Part shown: positions 19,139-28,363 of the stretch, piece by piece | Layout: each line of letters begins with the position of its first letter | Numbering within the stretch: the first letter of the stretch is position 1 | Assembly: GCA_004295015.1 (NCBI GenBank) | Contig: SHNE01000024.1 | Span: 1 to 64,000, forward strand | Reading direction: 5' to 3' | Source: Bacteroidota bacterium | GTDB taxonomy: Bacteria; Bacteroidota; Bacteroidia; AKYH767-A; 2013-40CM-41-45 | Length of the DNA stretch: 64,000 nucleotides | Position numbers and translations under genes: made by a program | The notes under the pieces: generated by a model | Database searches by the model: none | What the model was told of the DNA's origin: nothing | What the model saw: the letters and a program-made list of their open reading frames with translations, nothing else

Positions 19139-20284
19139 GTGTATAAAAGAATTTTAATCACTTTTATTTCCATCCTCATATTCATCCTCGGCTTGGGATT
19201 CAATCCTGCGCAAGGCCAGCAAAAAACAGGGCAAGCGGTAGACATCGTATTTTGTCTGGATTTAAGCAGCAGCGCCAATGGATTGATCGACCAAATGCGG
19301 AATCACTTATGGGATTATTGGTACTTCCTTTCCTGATGTCAGCCTGTTCCTGATTACCGAATCAGCGTTGTAGCTTATTCACGCTTTAGCTATGGACAAA
19401 AAACCGGCTATGTGAAAGTGATAAAAGACCTGAGTACAGAATTTGATTTGCTAAGCGCATTGCTTTATAAAATTCCTTCCCGAATAGAAAAAGGCGACCA
19501 GTATGTAGGATCTGCATTGAATCAGTGCCTGCGCAAATTAAGCTGGTCAAAAGACCCGAATGCGCTGAAAATAATTTTTCTTGTCGGTAACGGAGATATA
19601 AAACTTGGCCCTGACGATATCGACCGTGTAACAGAAAAACTTGTATCAAATGGTGTAATCATCAACACGGTTTATTGTACTGTGCCGGGTGAGCGGAAAG
19701 CTATTCGTGGATGGAGTCGATTAGCGGAACTGGGTAATGGAAAAATGTCTGTTATCTCCCTGCGCAACCGTTATTTCGACAGACTGAATGGTTTTGACTT
19801 ACAACGCTTCCGTGCCTTAAATAGAAAATTTAATAATACTTATTTGCATTATGGTCCCGGAGGTTACAAGCGATGGAAACTATTGACGAATGAAGATAAT
19901 CACATATTTATCACCAATACTGAAGGATACCGTTACCGCGCTCTTTACAAAATATCTGATGACTATCAGAAAAAGAATTTTTCATGGGATCTGGTAGATC
20001 TTTATTACAAAAACCCCGTTGGATTTATGGATGCCGACAGGAAACTGATGAATGATTCCTGTAAAAGGATGAGTGCAGAAAAATTAAAAGGCTATATTGT
20101 TTATAAAAAATACGAACGTAAAAAACTCAGCGCAATGATTGCTGATATGGTAGCGGAGAAAGAGTTGAAAGACCGCATCAATGGAAAGGTCATAGAAAAA
20201 AGTATGGCGACTTTTGATATTGTTACCATGCACATGTTGCGTGACCTATTGGTTGCAAGAAATATAACTTGTCCGGTTTATTAA
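19139..20284 (+). pseudogene. von Willebrand A domain protein interrupted by an in-frame TGA
   Basis: Read from GTG 19139, the frame gives a signal peptide (VYKRILITFISILIFILGLG, AQGQQ). A vWA domain follows with the metal-site motif DLSSS, then TGA at 19334-19336. The same frame resumes at once as CQPVPDYRISVVAYSRFSYG and runs to 20284 with the rest of the domain and a long C-terminal region (GGYKRWKLLTNEDN). The domain on both sides is well preserved, so the lesion is recent, a sequencing error or a read-through. The residues just before the stop (DYWYFLS) do not look like the expected amphipathic helix, so two compensating indels are possible. If intact it would be a secreted or surface adhesion-type protein of about 380 residues. 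Confidence 0.72.
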
Positions 20285-20317
20285 GGTTATTAAATAGAAA
20301 ATTAAAGAAATTGTTCG

Positions 20318-21031
20318 ATGAAGAGTTGGAATAAATGGATTTTTGGTGGTCTCGGTTGGGCAATTGGCGGTCCCATTGGAGGGATTCTTGGTTTTGCACT
20401 TGGATCGATAACTGAAGAAAGCCAAAAGGCATACAAAACAGGACGACCGGTTCTCTCTAACGACTTCAGTGCGGTACTGTTGGTGCTTTGTGCGGCAGTT
20501 ATGAAAGCAGATCAACGTGTAATGCGCACCGAACTTGATTTCGTTAAAAATTATTTCTTACGACAATTTGGAGAATCTCACACCCGTGAGCGAATGCAGC
20601 TCTTTCGGGAAATACTCAAGCAGGACATTCCACTTGCTCAAGTATGCCAACAAGTGCGACAGCATCTTGATCCGGCTTCAAGATTGCAATTACTTCATCT
20701 GCTTTTTGGTTTGGCCGGATCCGATGGAACTGTAGGTGAGGCTGAACTAACGGTGCTCGGACAAATTTCTTCCCTGATAGGTATAGGTCAGAAAGATTTT
20801 GAAAGTATCAAAGCCATGTTTGTAAAAGATACTGAGTCTGCCTATAAGATTCTTGAAATTGATCGCTCTGCAACAAACGAAGAAGTGAAAAAGGCTTACA
20901 GAAGAATGGCTGTTAAATTCCATCCCGATAAAGTACATCATCTCGGTGCAGAGTTTCAACAAGATGCGCAGGAAAAATTCAAGAAGATCAATGAAGCTCA
21001 TGAAGCCATCAAGAAAGAAAGAGGACTTTAA
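20318..21031 (+). CDS. DjlA-like co-chaperone (TerB-like plus J domain)
   Basis: This 237-residue protein starts with a Gly-rich hydrophobic segment (FGGLGWAIGGPIGGILGFALG) that could insert in the membrane, as in DjlA. A TerB-like helical domain follows (about 45-150). A C-terminal J domain covers about 170-237 with the HPD motif in KFHPDKVHHLG. The HPD motif predicts stimulation of DnaK ATPase. It is shorter than enterobacterial DjlA. The upstream gene ends 33 bases away. Confidence 0.85.
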   Translation: MKSWNKWIFGGLGWAIGGPIGGILGFALGSITEESQKAYKTGRPVLSNDFSAVLLVLCAAVMKADQRVMRTELDFVKNYFLRQFGESHTRERMQLFREILKQDIPLAQVCQQVRQHLDPASRLQLLHLLFGLAGSDGTVGEAELTVLGQISSLIGIGQKDFESIKAMFVKDTESAYKILEIDRSATNEEVKKAYRRMAVKFHPDKVHHLGAEFQQDAQEKFKKINEAHEAIKKERGL

Positions 21032-21101
21032 TATTTTTTTTTAAAACAAGTTTAGAATATTTTCGTACACGATTGAAAGCCTTTTATTTTATTAAATCAT
21101 T

Positions 21102-21608
21102 ATGCTTGATATCATCCTAGCTGCACTACTCATTATAGGAATTATCAGAGGATTTCTAAAGGGATTTATTTTTGAAGTTGCTATCCTTGGGGTTTTTTTT
21201 CTTGGAATGTGGGCAGGATTTAAATTCGCCGGCTTCGCTACGCCATACGTTTTAAAAGTAATAAAGCCCGACCCGCAAACTCTTTATTACATTTCTTCTT
21301 TTATTATGTTCCTTGTTATTTCAACAGCTGTTATACTATTGGCAAAACTTTTTACCGGTCTGGTTAATATGGCCGCTCTCGGAATATTTAATAAACTTGG
21401 AGGAGCCATTTTAGGTGGAATGAAATATGCACTTGTTTTGAGTATAGTGATATTCTATTTCAACAAACTCGACACAAAGTACAAATGGTTATCACCTGAT
21501 GTAAAAGCAGAGTCCTATTTGTATTACCCCTTGGCAAAAATTTCACCCTTTGTGTTGCCGGTAATTGAAGGTGCAAAAGATAAATGGGATCAATTCAAGT
21601 CAGAGTAG
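21102..21608 (+). CDS. CvpA family membrane protein
   Basis: This 168-residue inner-membrane protein has four predicted helices. It opens with MLDIILAALLIIGIIRGFLKGF, the typical CvpA start. An internal NKLGGAILGGMKYALVLS segment also matches the family. CvpA proteins are linked to colicin V production and envelope maintenance; the molecular role is not settled. It is convergent with the CorC-type gene, with a 29-base gap and no clear terminator. Confidence 0.8.
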   Translation: MLDIILAALLIIGIIRGFLKGFIFEVAILGVFFLGMWAGFKFAGFATPYVLKVIKPDPQTLYYISSFIMFLVISTAVILLAKLFTGLVNMAALGIFNKLGGAILGGMKYALVLSIVIFYFNKLDTKYKWLSPDVKAESYLYYPLAKISPFVLPVIEGAKDKWDQFKSE

Positions 21609-21637
21609 TTCAGAGCCGGTAACTTCCCTCTCTACTT

Positions 21638-22927
21638 TTATGACAGGTCCCGTAACTGTATCAGGAGAATTGAATTTTTATTTTTCTTCAAAACCGTAAA
21701 TTCATAATCATCGAAAATTATTTTGTCGTTTGTGCCCGGGATTTTCCCGAATTTCAATATCAAACAACCTGCCAGCGTGTTGTAATCCCCGTCTTTTTTT
21801 ATTTCGTGTGGCAATTGTTTATTAATATCATCCAGTGATGCTGAAGCCACTGCTGTATACATCTTATCTCCTGTCTTCTCAACAATTGGTACTTCCTTGT
21901 CGAATTCATCCTGAATTTCCCCGACAAGTTCTTCGAGAATATCTTCCATAGTTACTATTCCAATGGTTGCGCCATACTCATTCACAACGATGGCCATCTG
22001 TTGATGCCTTACTTGAAAATCTTTTAGTAACTGACCAATACGTTTGGTCTCCGGAACAGTAAGAACCGGTCTCATCAGTTCTCTGATAAGGGCCTTTTCG
22101 TTTTTTCTCAACTTCAACAATAAATCTTTAAGATAAACAACACCTACTACATTGTCCAAATTATTTTCAAAGCAGGGAATTCTGGAATAATTCTCTTCAA
22201 TAATTTCTTCTATGGTCGCTTCATTGAAATCATTCAGATCAATGGCCAACACCTGGGTTCGGGGAACCATCACTTGTTTTGCCGTACGTTCAGAAAAATC
22301 AAATGCATTTTTGATAATGTCATAATCTGATTCTTCAATCGCACCACTTTCTCGTCCTTGCCTCACAATATATTTTAACTCGTCACTGCTGTGAATTTCA
22401 GATCCGTGAATAGAAGATATCCCGACCGATTTTAAAAGAAAATTAGCAATCCCGTTTAAAACCCAGATGAATGGTTTAAACAAGAGGTAAAAAAACTGGA
22501 GCGGATAAGCAATGTAAAGGGTGGTTTTCTCCGAACGTTGAATGGCGATGGATTTTGGAGCAAGCTCTCCGAAAACGATATGAAGCACAGTGATTACGCC
22601 AAATGCAATGGGGAGAGCTATATCATGAGCCAGTTCAGGGTCGATTGACACGCCCAGGAGGCCCATAAGTTTCAATATAAATTTCGAAACTACAGGTTCG
22701 CCTATCCAACCTAAACCCAAACTGGCAAGCGTAATACCTAATTGTGTTGCTGCCAGGTATCCATCGAGGTGTGACGTAATATGTTTTGACAGTGTCGCCG
22801 CACGATTTCCGGTCCGTGCTTTTATTTCCAGTTGTGATGTGCGCACTTTAACGATGGCAAATTCTGCCGCTACAAAGAATCCATTTAAAAAAACCAATAA
22901 AAAGGTAATTAGAAGATCAATAAGCAT
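21638..22927 (-). CDS. CNNM/CorC-type transporter-like protein (hemolysin family)
   Basis: This 429-residue protein has an N-terminal CNNM (DUF21) membrane domain of about 190 residues with four helices, starting LLITFLLVFLNGFFVAAEFAIVK. A CBS pair follows (about 200-335; MVPRTQVLAIDL, GVVYLKDLL, VVNEYGATIGIVTMEDILEELVGEI). A C-terminal CorC/HlyC transporter-associated domain covers about 345-425. The family is tied to magnesium or cobalt efflux. In Bacteroidota one member is GldE, but nothing here favours that assignment. Confidence 0.87.
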   Translation of the reverse strand: MLIDLLITFLLVFLNGFFVAAEFAIVKVRTSQLEIKARTGNRAATLSKHITSHLDGYLAATQLGITLASLGLGWIGEPVVSKFILKLMGLLGVSIDPELAHDIALPIAFGVITVLHIVFGELAPKSIAIQRSEKTTLYIAYPLQFFYLLFKPFIWVLNGIANFLLKSVGISSIHGSEIHSSDELKYIVRQGRESGAIEESDYDIIKNAFDFSERTAKQVMVPRTQVLAIDLNDFNEATIEEIIEENYSRIPCFENNLDNVVGVVYLKDLLLKLRKNEKALIRELMRPVLTVPETKRIGQLLKDFQVRHQQMAIVVNEYGATIGIVTMEDILEELVGEIQDEFDKEVPIVEKTGDKMYTAVASASLDDINKQLPHEIKKDGDYNTLAGCLILKFGKIPGTNDKIIFDDYEFTVLKKNKNSILLIQLRDLS

Positions 22928-23010
22928 CGTCGTTTTTTCTAAAAATATATATTTAATTTGTAATACTAATCAATCCTTCCAACAAAAGTTCATTTAACTA
23001 ATCAAAATAA

Positions 23011-24198
23011 TCAGACTTTTTCTTTCACGACTTTCCGCAGTAGAAGCAGCAATCCCATCCCAATAACTGTGATAGCGACCAATCCGTACCATGTCATTTC
23101 AAATCCAAACAAGTGAATCGATTGCATTCCGGCATTGTGGCTGAAAACATGTGATACGGAAAACGCTATGCTATATAATGCCATGTATTCACCACGCTTT
23201 CCTCTCTTGGAATATTCCATAGCAAAGGAATTTGAAAAAGGGAAGACCAACATTTCTCCAACACTCATCAGTACCAAGGCAAGAATGAGAATTCCATTCC
23301 AGGCACTCAAATTAAAGGCCAGGAAACTCAATCCAAGTAAGAGCATTCCAATGAACATGAGCCATATCCTTGAAAAATTTCTTTTCTCCAGAGCATGGAC
23401 CAATGGCATCTCCAACAAAAATACTATCAGACCATTCAGTCCGATCAGCAAACCGATTTGTGCTTCAGTTAAAAAGTGAACGTCTTTATAATACAGAGGC
23501 ACAGTAGAGAAATACTGAAGAAACACAAAACCAAATAGTATGGTTGACAAAATAAATATCCAATAATGACCATCGCTGTATGCAGAGCGGGAATTTGTAA
23601 AAATTTCTTCGTCGATAGTCCTTGCTTTCTTTGGATGCAGGAGCTGCAATAAGGCTAAACCGGCAAACAAGGAAGTTAAGCCATCAATCCAAAACAAACC
23701 TCCATACCCTAATGTGACAATAATCAATCCGCCTGCTGCGGGTCCTGCTGCGAAGCCAAGATTAATAGCGAGGCGTACAAGGGTAACGGAACGTGTTTTA
23801 TTTTCAGGTTTGCTGTATGCATTTAATGCGACAAACATGGCCGGACGGAAGGCATCCGCTACACACATAAGAAGAAAAATGCCTGCACAAAGACTCACGA
23901 ATGAATCGAGATATTGTAAACTCACAAAAAACGCGCTGGAGAGAAGTAAACTTCCGGCCATCGTTTTATAATAACCTATCCGGTCTGTTAACTTGCCTCC
24001 AAGCCAGGAACCGACCACAGAACCAAGACCAAAAAAACTCATGATCCATCCCACCTGAGCAAGACTGTATCCTTTGTCTTTAGTTAGATACAGTGACAAA
24101 AATGGAATCACCATTGTTCCTGCTCTGTTGATAAGAGTTATCAAACTAAGATACCAGACTTCACGGGAGAGACCTAAATAGGAGCTTCTAAAAAGCAT
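23011..24198 (-). CDS. Major facilitator superfamily transporter
   Basis: This 395-residue protein has about 12 hydrophobic helices. The MFS loop 2-3 signature is present in GSWLGGKLTDRIGYYKTM. A charged central loop lies near 190-205 (HPKKARTIDEE). The profile is that of DHA1-type drug or metabolite exporters, but the substrate cannot be read. I see no regulator next to it. It is transcribed with the same orientation as pgk and the CorC-type gene. Confidence 0.85.
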   Translation of the reverse strand: MLFRSSYLGLSREVWYLSLITLINRAGTMVIPFLSLYLTKDKGYSLAQVGWIMSFFGLGSVVGSWLGGKLTDRIGYYKTMAGSLLLSSAFFVSLQYLDSFVSLCAGIFLLMCVADAFRPAMFVALNAYSKPENKTRSVTLVRLAINLGFAAGPAAGGLIIVTLGYGGLFWIDGLTSLFAGLALLQLLHPKKARTIDEEIFTNSRSAYSDGHYWIFILSTILFGFVFLQYFSTVPLYYKDVHFLTEAQIGLLIGLNGLIVFLLEMPLVHALEKRNFSRIWLMFIGMLLLGLSFLAFNLSAWNGILILALVLMSVGEMLVFPFSNSFAMEYSKRGKRGEYMALYSIAFSVSHVFSHNAGMQSIHLFGFEMTWYGLVAITVIGMGLLLLLRKVVKEKV

Positions 24199-24255
24199 TT
24201 AAATCAAATCTGTAATCATGAAAAAATAAGATTGCAAGATACCTGCATCCTCCGG

Positions 24256-25467
24256 CTATTCATTGATGGCTATTACTCCGGGCAGCTCTTTACCTTCAAA
24301 ATATTCTAACAAAGCTCCGCCTCCTGTCGATACATAACTGACCTTATCGGCATAGCCAAACTGAGTAACAGCGGCTGCCGAATCTCCTCCGCCAATGAGT
24401 GAATAGGCACCATGAGAAGTTGCTTCTGCAATAGCCTCCGCCATAATCCGTGTACCGCTTTCAAACTTTTTCATTTCAAAAACGCCCATAGGACCGTTCC
24501 ACAATATTGTTTTAGAATTTTTAATTACTGAAACAAACTCTTTTGTGGCAACCGGACCAATATCAAGCCCCATCCAGGCATCAGGGATATTCATGTTGTC
24601 AGATATATTTGTATTGGCGTCCTTATCAAATTTATCGGCGATGACTGAGTCTACAGGGAGAAATAAATTGCAACCTGCTTTCTTTGCTTTATCAATGAGT
24701 TGAAGAGCCAAATCCAAACGATCTTCTTCAACCAATGAATTACCAATACTTCCACCTTGCGCTTTAAAGAACGTATAAGCCATGCCACCTCCGATAATAA
24801 TATTATCAGCCCTTGTCAGTAGGTTTTCAATGATGAGAATCTTATCGCTTACTTTCGCTCCGCCCATCACAGCGGTGAAAGGTTTTTGGGCTTTATGCAT
24901 CACCAAATCCGCATTCTCCAATTCGGATGCCATGAGTAAACCCATGCATTTTTTACCCGGGAAAAATTTTGCGATAATAGCCGTAGAAGCATGGGCACGA
25001 TGTGCGGTTCCAAAAGCATCATTGACATAATAATCGCCATGCAAGGAGAGGGCTTTTGCAAATGATTCGTCGCCCTTCTCTTCTTCTTTGTGAAAACGAA
25101 GATTTTCGAGCAATAAAACATTTCCTGCTTTGAGTGAAGAAGAGGCTTTTATAGCCTCATCTCCTATGCAGTTATCAGTAAATTGAACAGTTGTTCCAAT
25201 CAATTGGTTAATCCTCTCTACGAGATGCCTTAGTGTAAATTTCCCAAAATCAATGCTTCCATCCTCCTTGAGCTTTTTAAGAGGCCTACCCAAATGACTC
25301 ATGAGTACAACACTTCCGCCATCATCAATGATTTTTTTTATCGTGGGAATGGCTAAACGAATCCGGCTATCGTCTGTTATATTGAACTGTTTATCAAGTG
25401 GAACATTGAAATCAACACGAATCAATGCCCTAATACCTTTGAAGTTTATGTCTTTGATGTTTTTCAT
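24256..25467 (-). CDS. pgk: Phosphoglycerate kinase
   Basis: This 403-residue glycolytic enzyme transfers phosphate from 1,3-bisphosphoglycerate to ADP. Diagnostic motifs are the N-terminal RVDFNVPLD, MSHLGRP, the FGTAHRAHAS segment, GGAKVSDKI, NGPMGVFE and the C-terminal GGGDSAAAV. Length is normal. The promoter is a perfect TATCTTTG box seven bases before the ATG, facing away from a matching box for holB. Confidence 0.97.
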   Translation of the reverse strand: MKNIKDINFKGIRALIRVDFNVPLDKQFNITDDSRIRLAIPTIKKIIDDGGSVVLMSHLGRPLKKLKEDGSIDFGKFTLRHLVERINQLIGTTVQFTDNCIGDEAIKASSSLKAGNVLLLENLRFHKEEEKGDESFAKALSLHGDYYVNDAFGTAHRAHASTAIIAKFFPGKKCMGLLMASELENADLVMHKAQKPFTAVMGGAKVSDKILIIENLLTRADNIIIGGGMAYTFFKAQGGSIGNSLVEEDRLDLALQLIDKAKKAGCNLFLPVDSVIADKFDKDANTNISDNMNIPDAWMGLDIGPVATKEFVSVIKNSKTILWNGPMGVFEMKKFESGTRIMAEAIAEATSHGAYSLIGGGDSAAAVTQFGYADKVSYVSTGGGALLEYFEGKELPGVIAINE

Positions 25468-25474
25468 GCGGACA

Positions 25475-25482
25475 CAAAGATA
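25475..25482 (-). promoter_or_regulatory. pgk promoter -7 box TATCTTTG (minus)
   Basis: This is a perfect TAnnTTTG match on the minus strand. Only seven bases separate it from the pgk ATG, so the mRNA should be leaderless or nearly so. Confidence 0.6.
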
Positions 25483-25533
25483 GATGAATTCGGAAATTAG
25501 AACGAAGGGAGAAGCTGAATCTGTGAATTAGAT

Positions 25534-25541
25534 TATCTTTG
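25534..25541 (+). promoter_or_regulatory. holB promoter -7 box TATCTTTG (plus)
   Basis: This is a perfect TAnnTTTG match on the plus strand. It ends four bases before the holB ATG and predicts a leaderless mRNA. It is identical to the pgk box on the other strand. Confidence 0.6.
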
Positions 25542-25545
25542 TCAG

Positions 25546-26676
25546 ATGCAATTCGCAAAGGTTGTAGGACATGATGAAGTAAAGAGCCGACTGGTCACAA
25601 GTGCCAATGAAGGCCGTATAAGTCATGCCCAATTGTTTTTAGGCCCTGAAGGTGCCGGAAATCTGGCTATGGCGATTGCCTACGCACAATATCTGTTTTG
25701 TGAAAACAAGAGCCTTGATGATAGCTGTGGCCTTTGCTCTTCCTGCATCAAAATACAGAAACTCATCCATCCGGATTTGACCTTTAGCTATCCGGTAGCA
25801 CCGAGAGACAAAATAAAAGAACCACGCAGCGTGGATTTTATAAGTGAATGGAGGGAGGCTGTTATTGCAAATCCTTACATCGGATATCAGGAGTGGATAG
25901 AACATCTGGATGTTGAGAATAAGCAGGGATTAATTTCTGTTCACGAAGCGAATGACATTTTAGGTAGGCTAAGTTTAAAAAGTGTTGAGGGTGGTTATAA
26001 AATCGTGATCATTTGGCTCGCGGAAACAATGAATGCTCCTGCCGCAAATAAATTATTAAAAATCATAGAGGAGCCACCTGACCATACTATATTTCTGATG
26101 GTCGCTGAAGATTACGAACAAATTATTCCAACAATCGCTTCGCGGACTCAATTGGTAAAAATAAACCGATTGAATGAAAACGAAATGATTGCTGCATTAG
26201 TTAAGATGCATGGTTTAGAGCATCAGGCAGCAAGGCACATGGCGCACCGGGCAAATGGAGATTATAATGAAGCACTGAAATTAATACGCAACGATGAATC
26301 GGATGCAGATTTGAATCAATGGTTTTTACTGTGGATGCGTGCGTGTTATTCCGGAAATGTTGGTCAAATTGTAGAATTCACAAACAACTTCGCAGCTGAA
26401 TCGAGAGAAAAACAGAAAGGATATTTGCATCACTCTTTAAATGTTGCCAGAGAATGTCTCCTGATTAATTATGGCGACCGATCGATGATCCACTTTGAAG
26501 GCAAAGAGCTGGAAGATTTGGGAAAATTTGCACCCTTTGTTCATCTTGACAATGCTGAAGAATTTATCTCCAAGTTGAGCGAAGCCACGTATCACATTGA
26601 GCGGAATGCCAATTCCAAACTACTTTTTACAGATCTTTCCTTAAGCATACAAGGAATCTTGCACAAGAAGAATTAA
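25546..26676 (+). CDS. holB: DNA polymerase III delta-prime subunit
   Basis: This 376-residue clamp-loader subunit has a RuvB-like AAA fold. The zinc module cysteines are at about 52, 61, 64 and 67 (CENKSLDDSCGLCSSC). A sensor-type segment APAANKLLKIIEEPPDHTIFLM and the SRTQLV arginine motif follow. The P-loop reads GPEGAGN, lacking the Walker A lysine, which fits delta-prime as a non-hydrolysing subunit. It begins the holB-ricT-gldH block. A 190-base gap with its own promoter box precedes ricT. Confidence 0.92.
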   Translation: MQFAKVVGHDEVKSRLVTSANEGRISHAQLFLGPEGAGNLAMAIAYAQYLFCENKSLDDSCGLCSSCIKIQKLIHPDLTFSYPVAPRDKIKEPRSVDFISEWREAVIANPYIGYQEWIEHLDVENKQGLISVHEANDILGRLSLKSVEGGYKIVIIWLAETMNAPAANKLLKIIEEPPDHTIFLMVAEDYEQIIPTIASRTQLVKINRLNENEMIAALVKMHGLEHQAARHMAHRANGDYNEALKLIRNDESDADLNQWFLLWMRACYSGNVGQIVEFTNNFAAESREKQKGYLHHSLNVARECLLINYGDRSMIHFEGKELEDLGKFAPFVHLDNAEEFISKLSEATYHIERNANSKLLFTDLSLSIQGILHKKN

Positions 26677-26773
26677 TCAACTTCTTCCCTCTCACCTTCC
26701 ATAACCCGGACATTTCTCTGTAGCCTCATGTATTGACTTGATTATCAATGGCAAATAAGTCAGCCCTTTTCAC

Positions 26774-26781
26774 TAATTTTG
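26774..26781 (+). promoter_or_regulatory. Candidate -7 box TAATTTTG before ricT
   Basis: TAATTTTG matches TAnnTTTG and lies 85 bases before the ricT ATG. No -33 element is obvious, so support is moderate. Confidence 0.4.
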
Positions 26782-26866
26782 CATTCCTAAAAATTAAATT
26801 CTTTTATTATTAAAGGTGCTTATTTCTCTTTAGATTAGCGAAAAGCACACATAATCCTCAAATCAA

Positions 26867-28363
26867 ATGGCTTGTAATTCCTGCAGTACGGAAAAAGACG
26901 GAAAGCCCGGAGGTTGCCGAAGCAATGGCACCTGTGGCACCGGCGGATGCAACAAGCTGAATGTATACAATTGGCTTAGCGACATGGTCCTGCCTCACGG
27001 GCAAAAACCATTCGATATCATAGAAGTACGATTCAAGGGTAGTCGTAAAGAATTTTTTCACAACAAAGAAGGTGTAGATCTTCGGGTGGGTGATGTAGTT
27101 ACGGTTGATGCTTCGCCGGGACATGATGTTGGAGTTGTTTCTATGGTTGGTGAATTGGTACGATTTCAGCTTAACAAAAGACATCTCAAAGAAGATTCTG
27201 ATCAGATCAAAACTTTCTACAGAAAGGCGAAACCCAATGAAATAGAAAAATGGATTGAAGTCAAGGATAAAGAAACCTCTACACTTCATCGCACAAGAGA
27301 AATTATTCAATCGCTTAAACTTTCAATGAAATTAAGTGATGTGGAATATCAGGGTGACGGTAAAAAGGCAACATTTTTCTATACTGCGGAAGAGCGTGTC
27401 GATTTTCGTGAGCTAATTAAAAAACTTGCTGATGAGTTTCGGATGCGCATAGACATGCGGCAAATCGGAATGCGTCAGGAAGCCAGTCGTCTTGGTGGAT
27501 TAGGTGTGTGTGGACGAGAACTTTGTTGTTCGACATGGCTGACAGATTTCAAAACCGTATCAACAAGTACAGCCCGTTATCAAAACCTTGCCTTGAATCC
27601 CGCTAAGCTTGCCGGACAATGCGGTAAATTAAAATGTTGTCTCAACTACGAACTCGATTCGTATGTAGATGCATTAAAAGACTTTCCTTCGACAAATACG
27701 ACTCTTGAAACTGAGCATGGTCGTGCATTTCATCGCAAGACAGACATCTTTAAAAGAATGATGTGGTTTGCCTTTCATGAACACGACCGCAAAGAAAACT
27801 CCGAATCAGGAGAAGGTGGTGGAGATGGAAACTGGATTGCTTTACCTGTTGACAGGGTGAATGAAATCATTGGGTTGAATAAACAAAAAATTAAGCCTGC
27901 TGAATTACGCAGCAAGCAAATGGAAGAGGAAGAATCTGCCCTCGTGGTTGAACCGGACTATGCCAATGTTGTCGGACAAGACCGCATCGACAGGATGGAT
28001 CACATGAAAAAGAAGAAGAAAAAGAAGAAGAAAAAATCAGGGAATAAACCCGGTTCAGAGTCTCAACAAAACCAATCTCTTCAACCTTCAAATCCTCCGC
28101 AGGCTAAAGGGCCGCGTCCTCAAAATCCACCGCAAAAACAAGCGAACAGGCAGGGACAAAATTCCGGACAGCAAGACAAGCCAAGAACCCAAGTACCGCC
28201 ACGAAAAGCTGATTCGCCAGGGCAAAATCCGGGTCAGCCTAATCAAAATGCCGCGTCCGGCCGTGACGATAAAAACAGGAACGACAGAAATAGAAATCGA
28301 GGCCCAAGGCCACCTCGCACCTCAGCAGGAGGATCCGAATCTTCAGCTAAACCAACTGAATAA
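26867..28363 (+). CDS. ricT: PSP1/RicT family protein with polylysine and disordered tail
   Basis: This 498-residue protein has three parts. The N-terminus is cysteine-rich (residues 3-28; CNSCS, GGC, TCGTGGC). The PSP1 domain has the conserved cysteine motifs GRELCCSTW and QCGKLKCC (about 215-265). A tail of about 120 residues is disordered and rich in Lys, Pro, Asn, Gln and Arg, starting with a run of ten lysines near residue 383. In Bacillus the RicT homolog YaaT acts in an Fe-S complex affecting RNA maturation; the role in Bacteroidota is unproven. The stop codon overlaps the gldH start (TAATG), so the two are translationally coupled. Confidence 0.87.
   Translation: MACNSCSTEKDGKPGGCRSNGTCGTGGCNKLNVYNWLSDMVLPHGQKPFDIIEVRFKGSRKEFFHNKEGVDLRVGDVVTVDASPGHDVGVVSMVGELVRFQLNKRHLKEDSDQIKTFYRKAKPNEIEKWIEVKDKETSTLHRTREIIQSLKLSMKLSDVEYQGDGKKATFFYTAEERVDFRELIKKLADEFRMRIDMRQIGMRQEASRLGGLGVCGRELCCSTWLTDFKTVSTSTARYQNLALNPAKLAGQCGKLKCCLNYELDSYVDALKDFPSTNTTLETEHGRAFHRKTDIFKRMMWFAFHEHDRKENSESGEGGGDGNWIALPVDRVNEIIGLNKQKIKPAELRSKQMEEEESALVVEPDYANVVGQDRIDRMDHMKKKKKKKKKKSGNKPGSESQQNQSLQPSNPPQAKGPRPQNPPQKQANRQGQNSGQQDKPRTQVPPRKADSPGQNPGQPNQNAASGRDDKNRNDRNRNRGPRPPRTSAGGSESSAKPTE

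Noticed and set aside
21638-22927. Gliding protein GldE
   Set aside because: GldE belongs to the same CorC family, but the sequence shows only generic CNNM, CBS and CorC parts and no gld gene is next to it.
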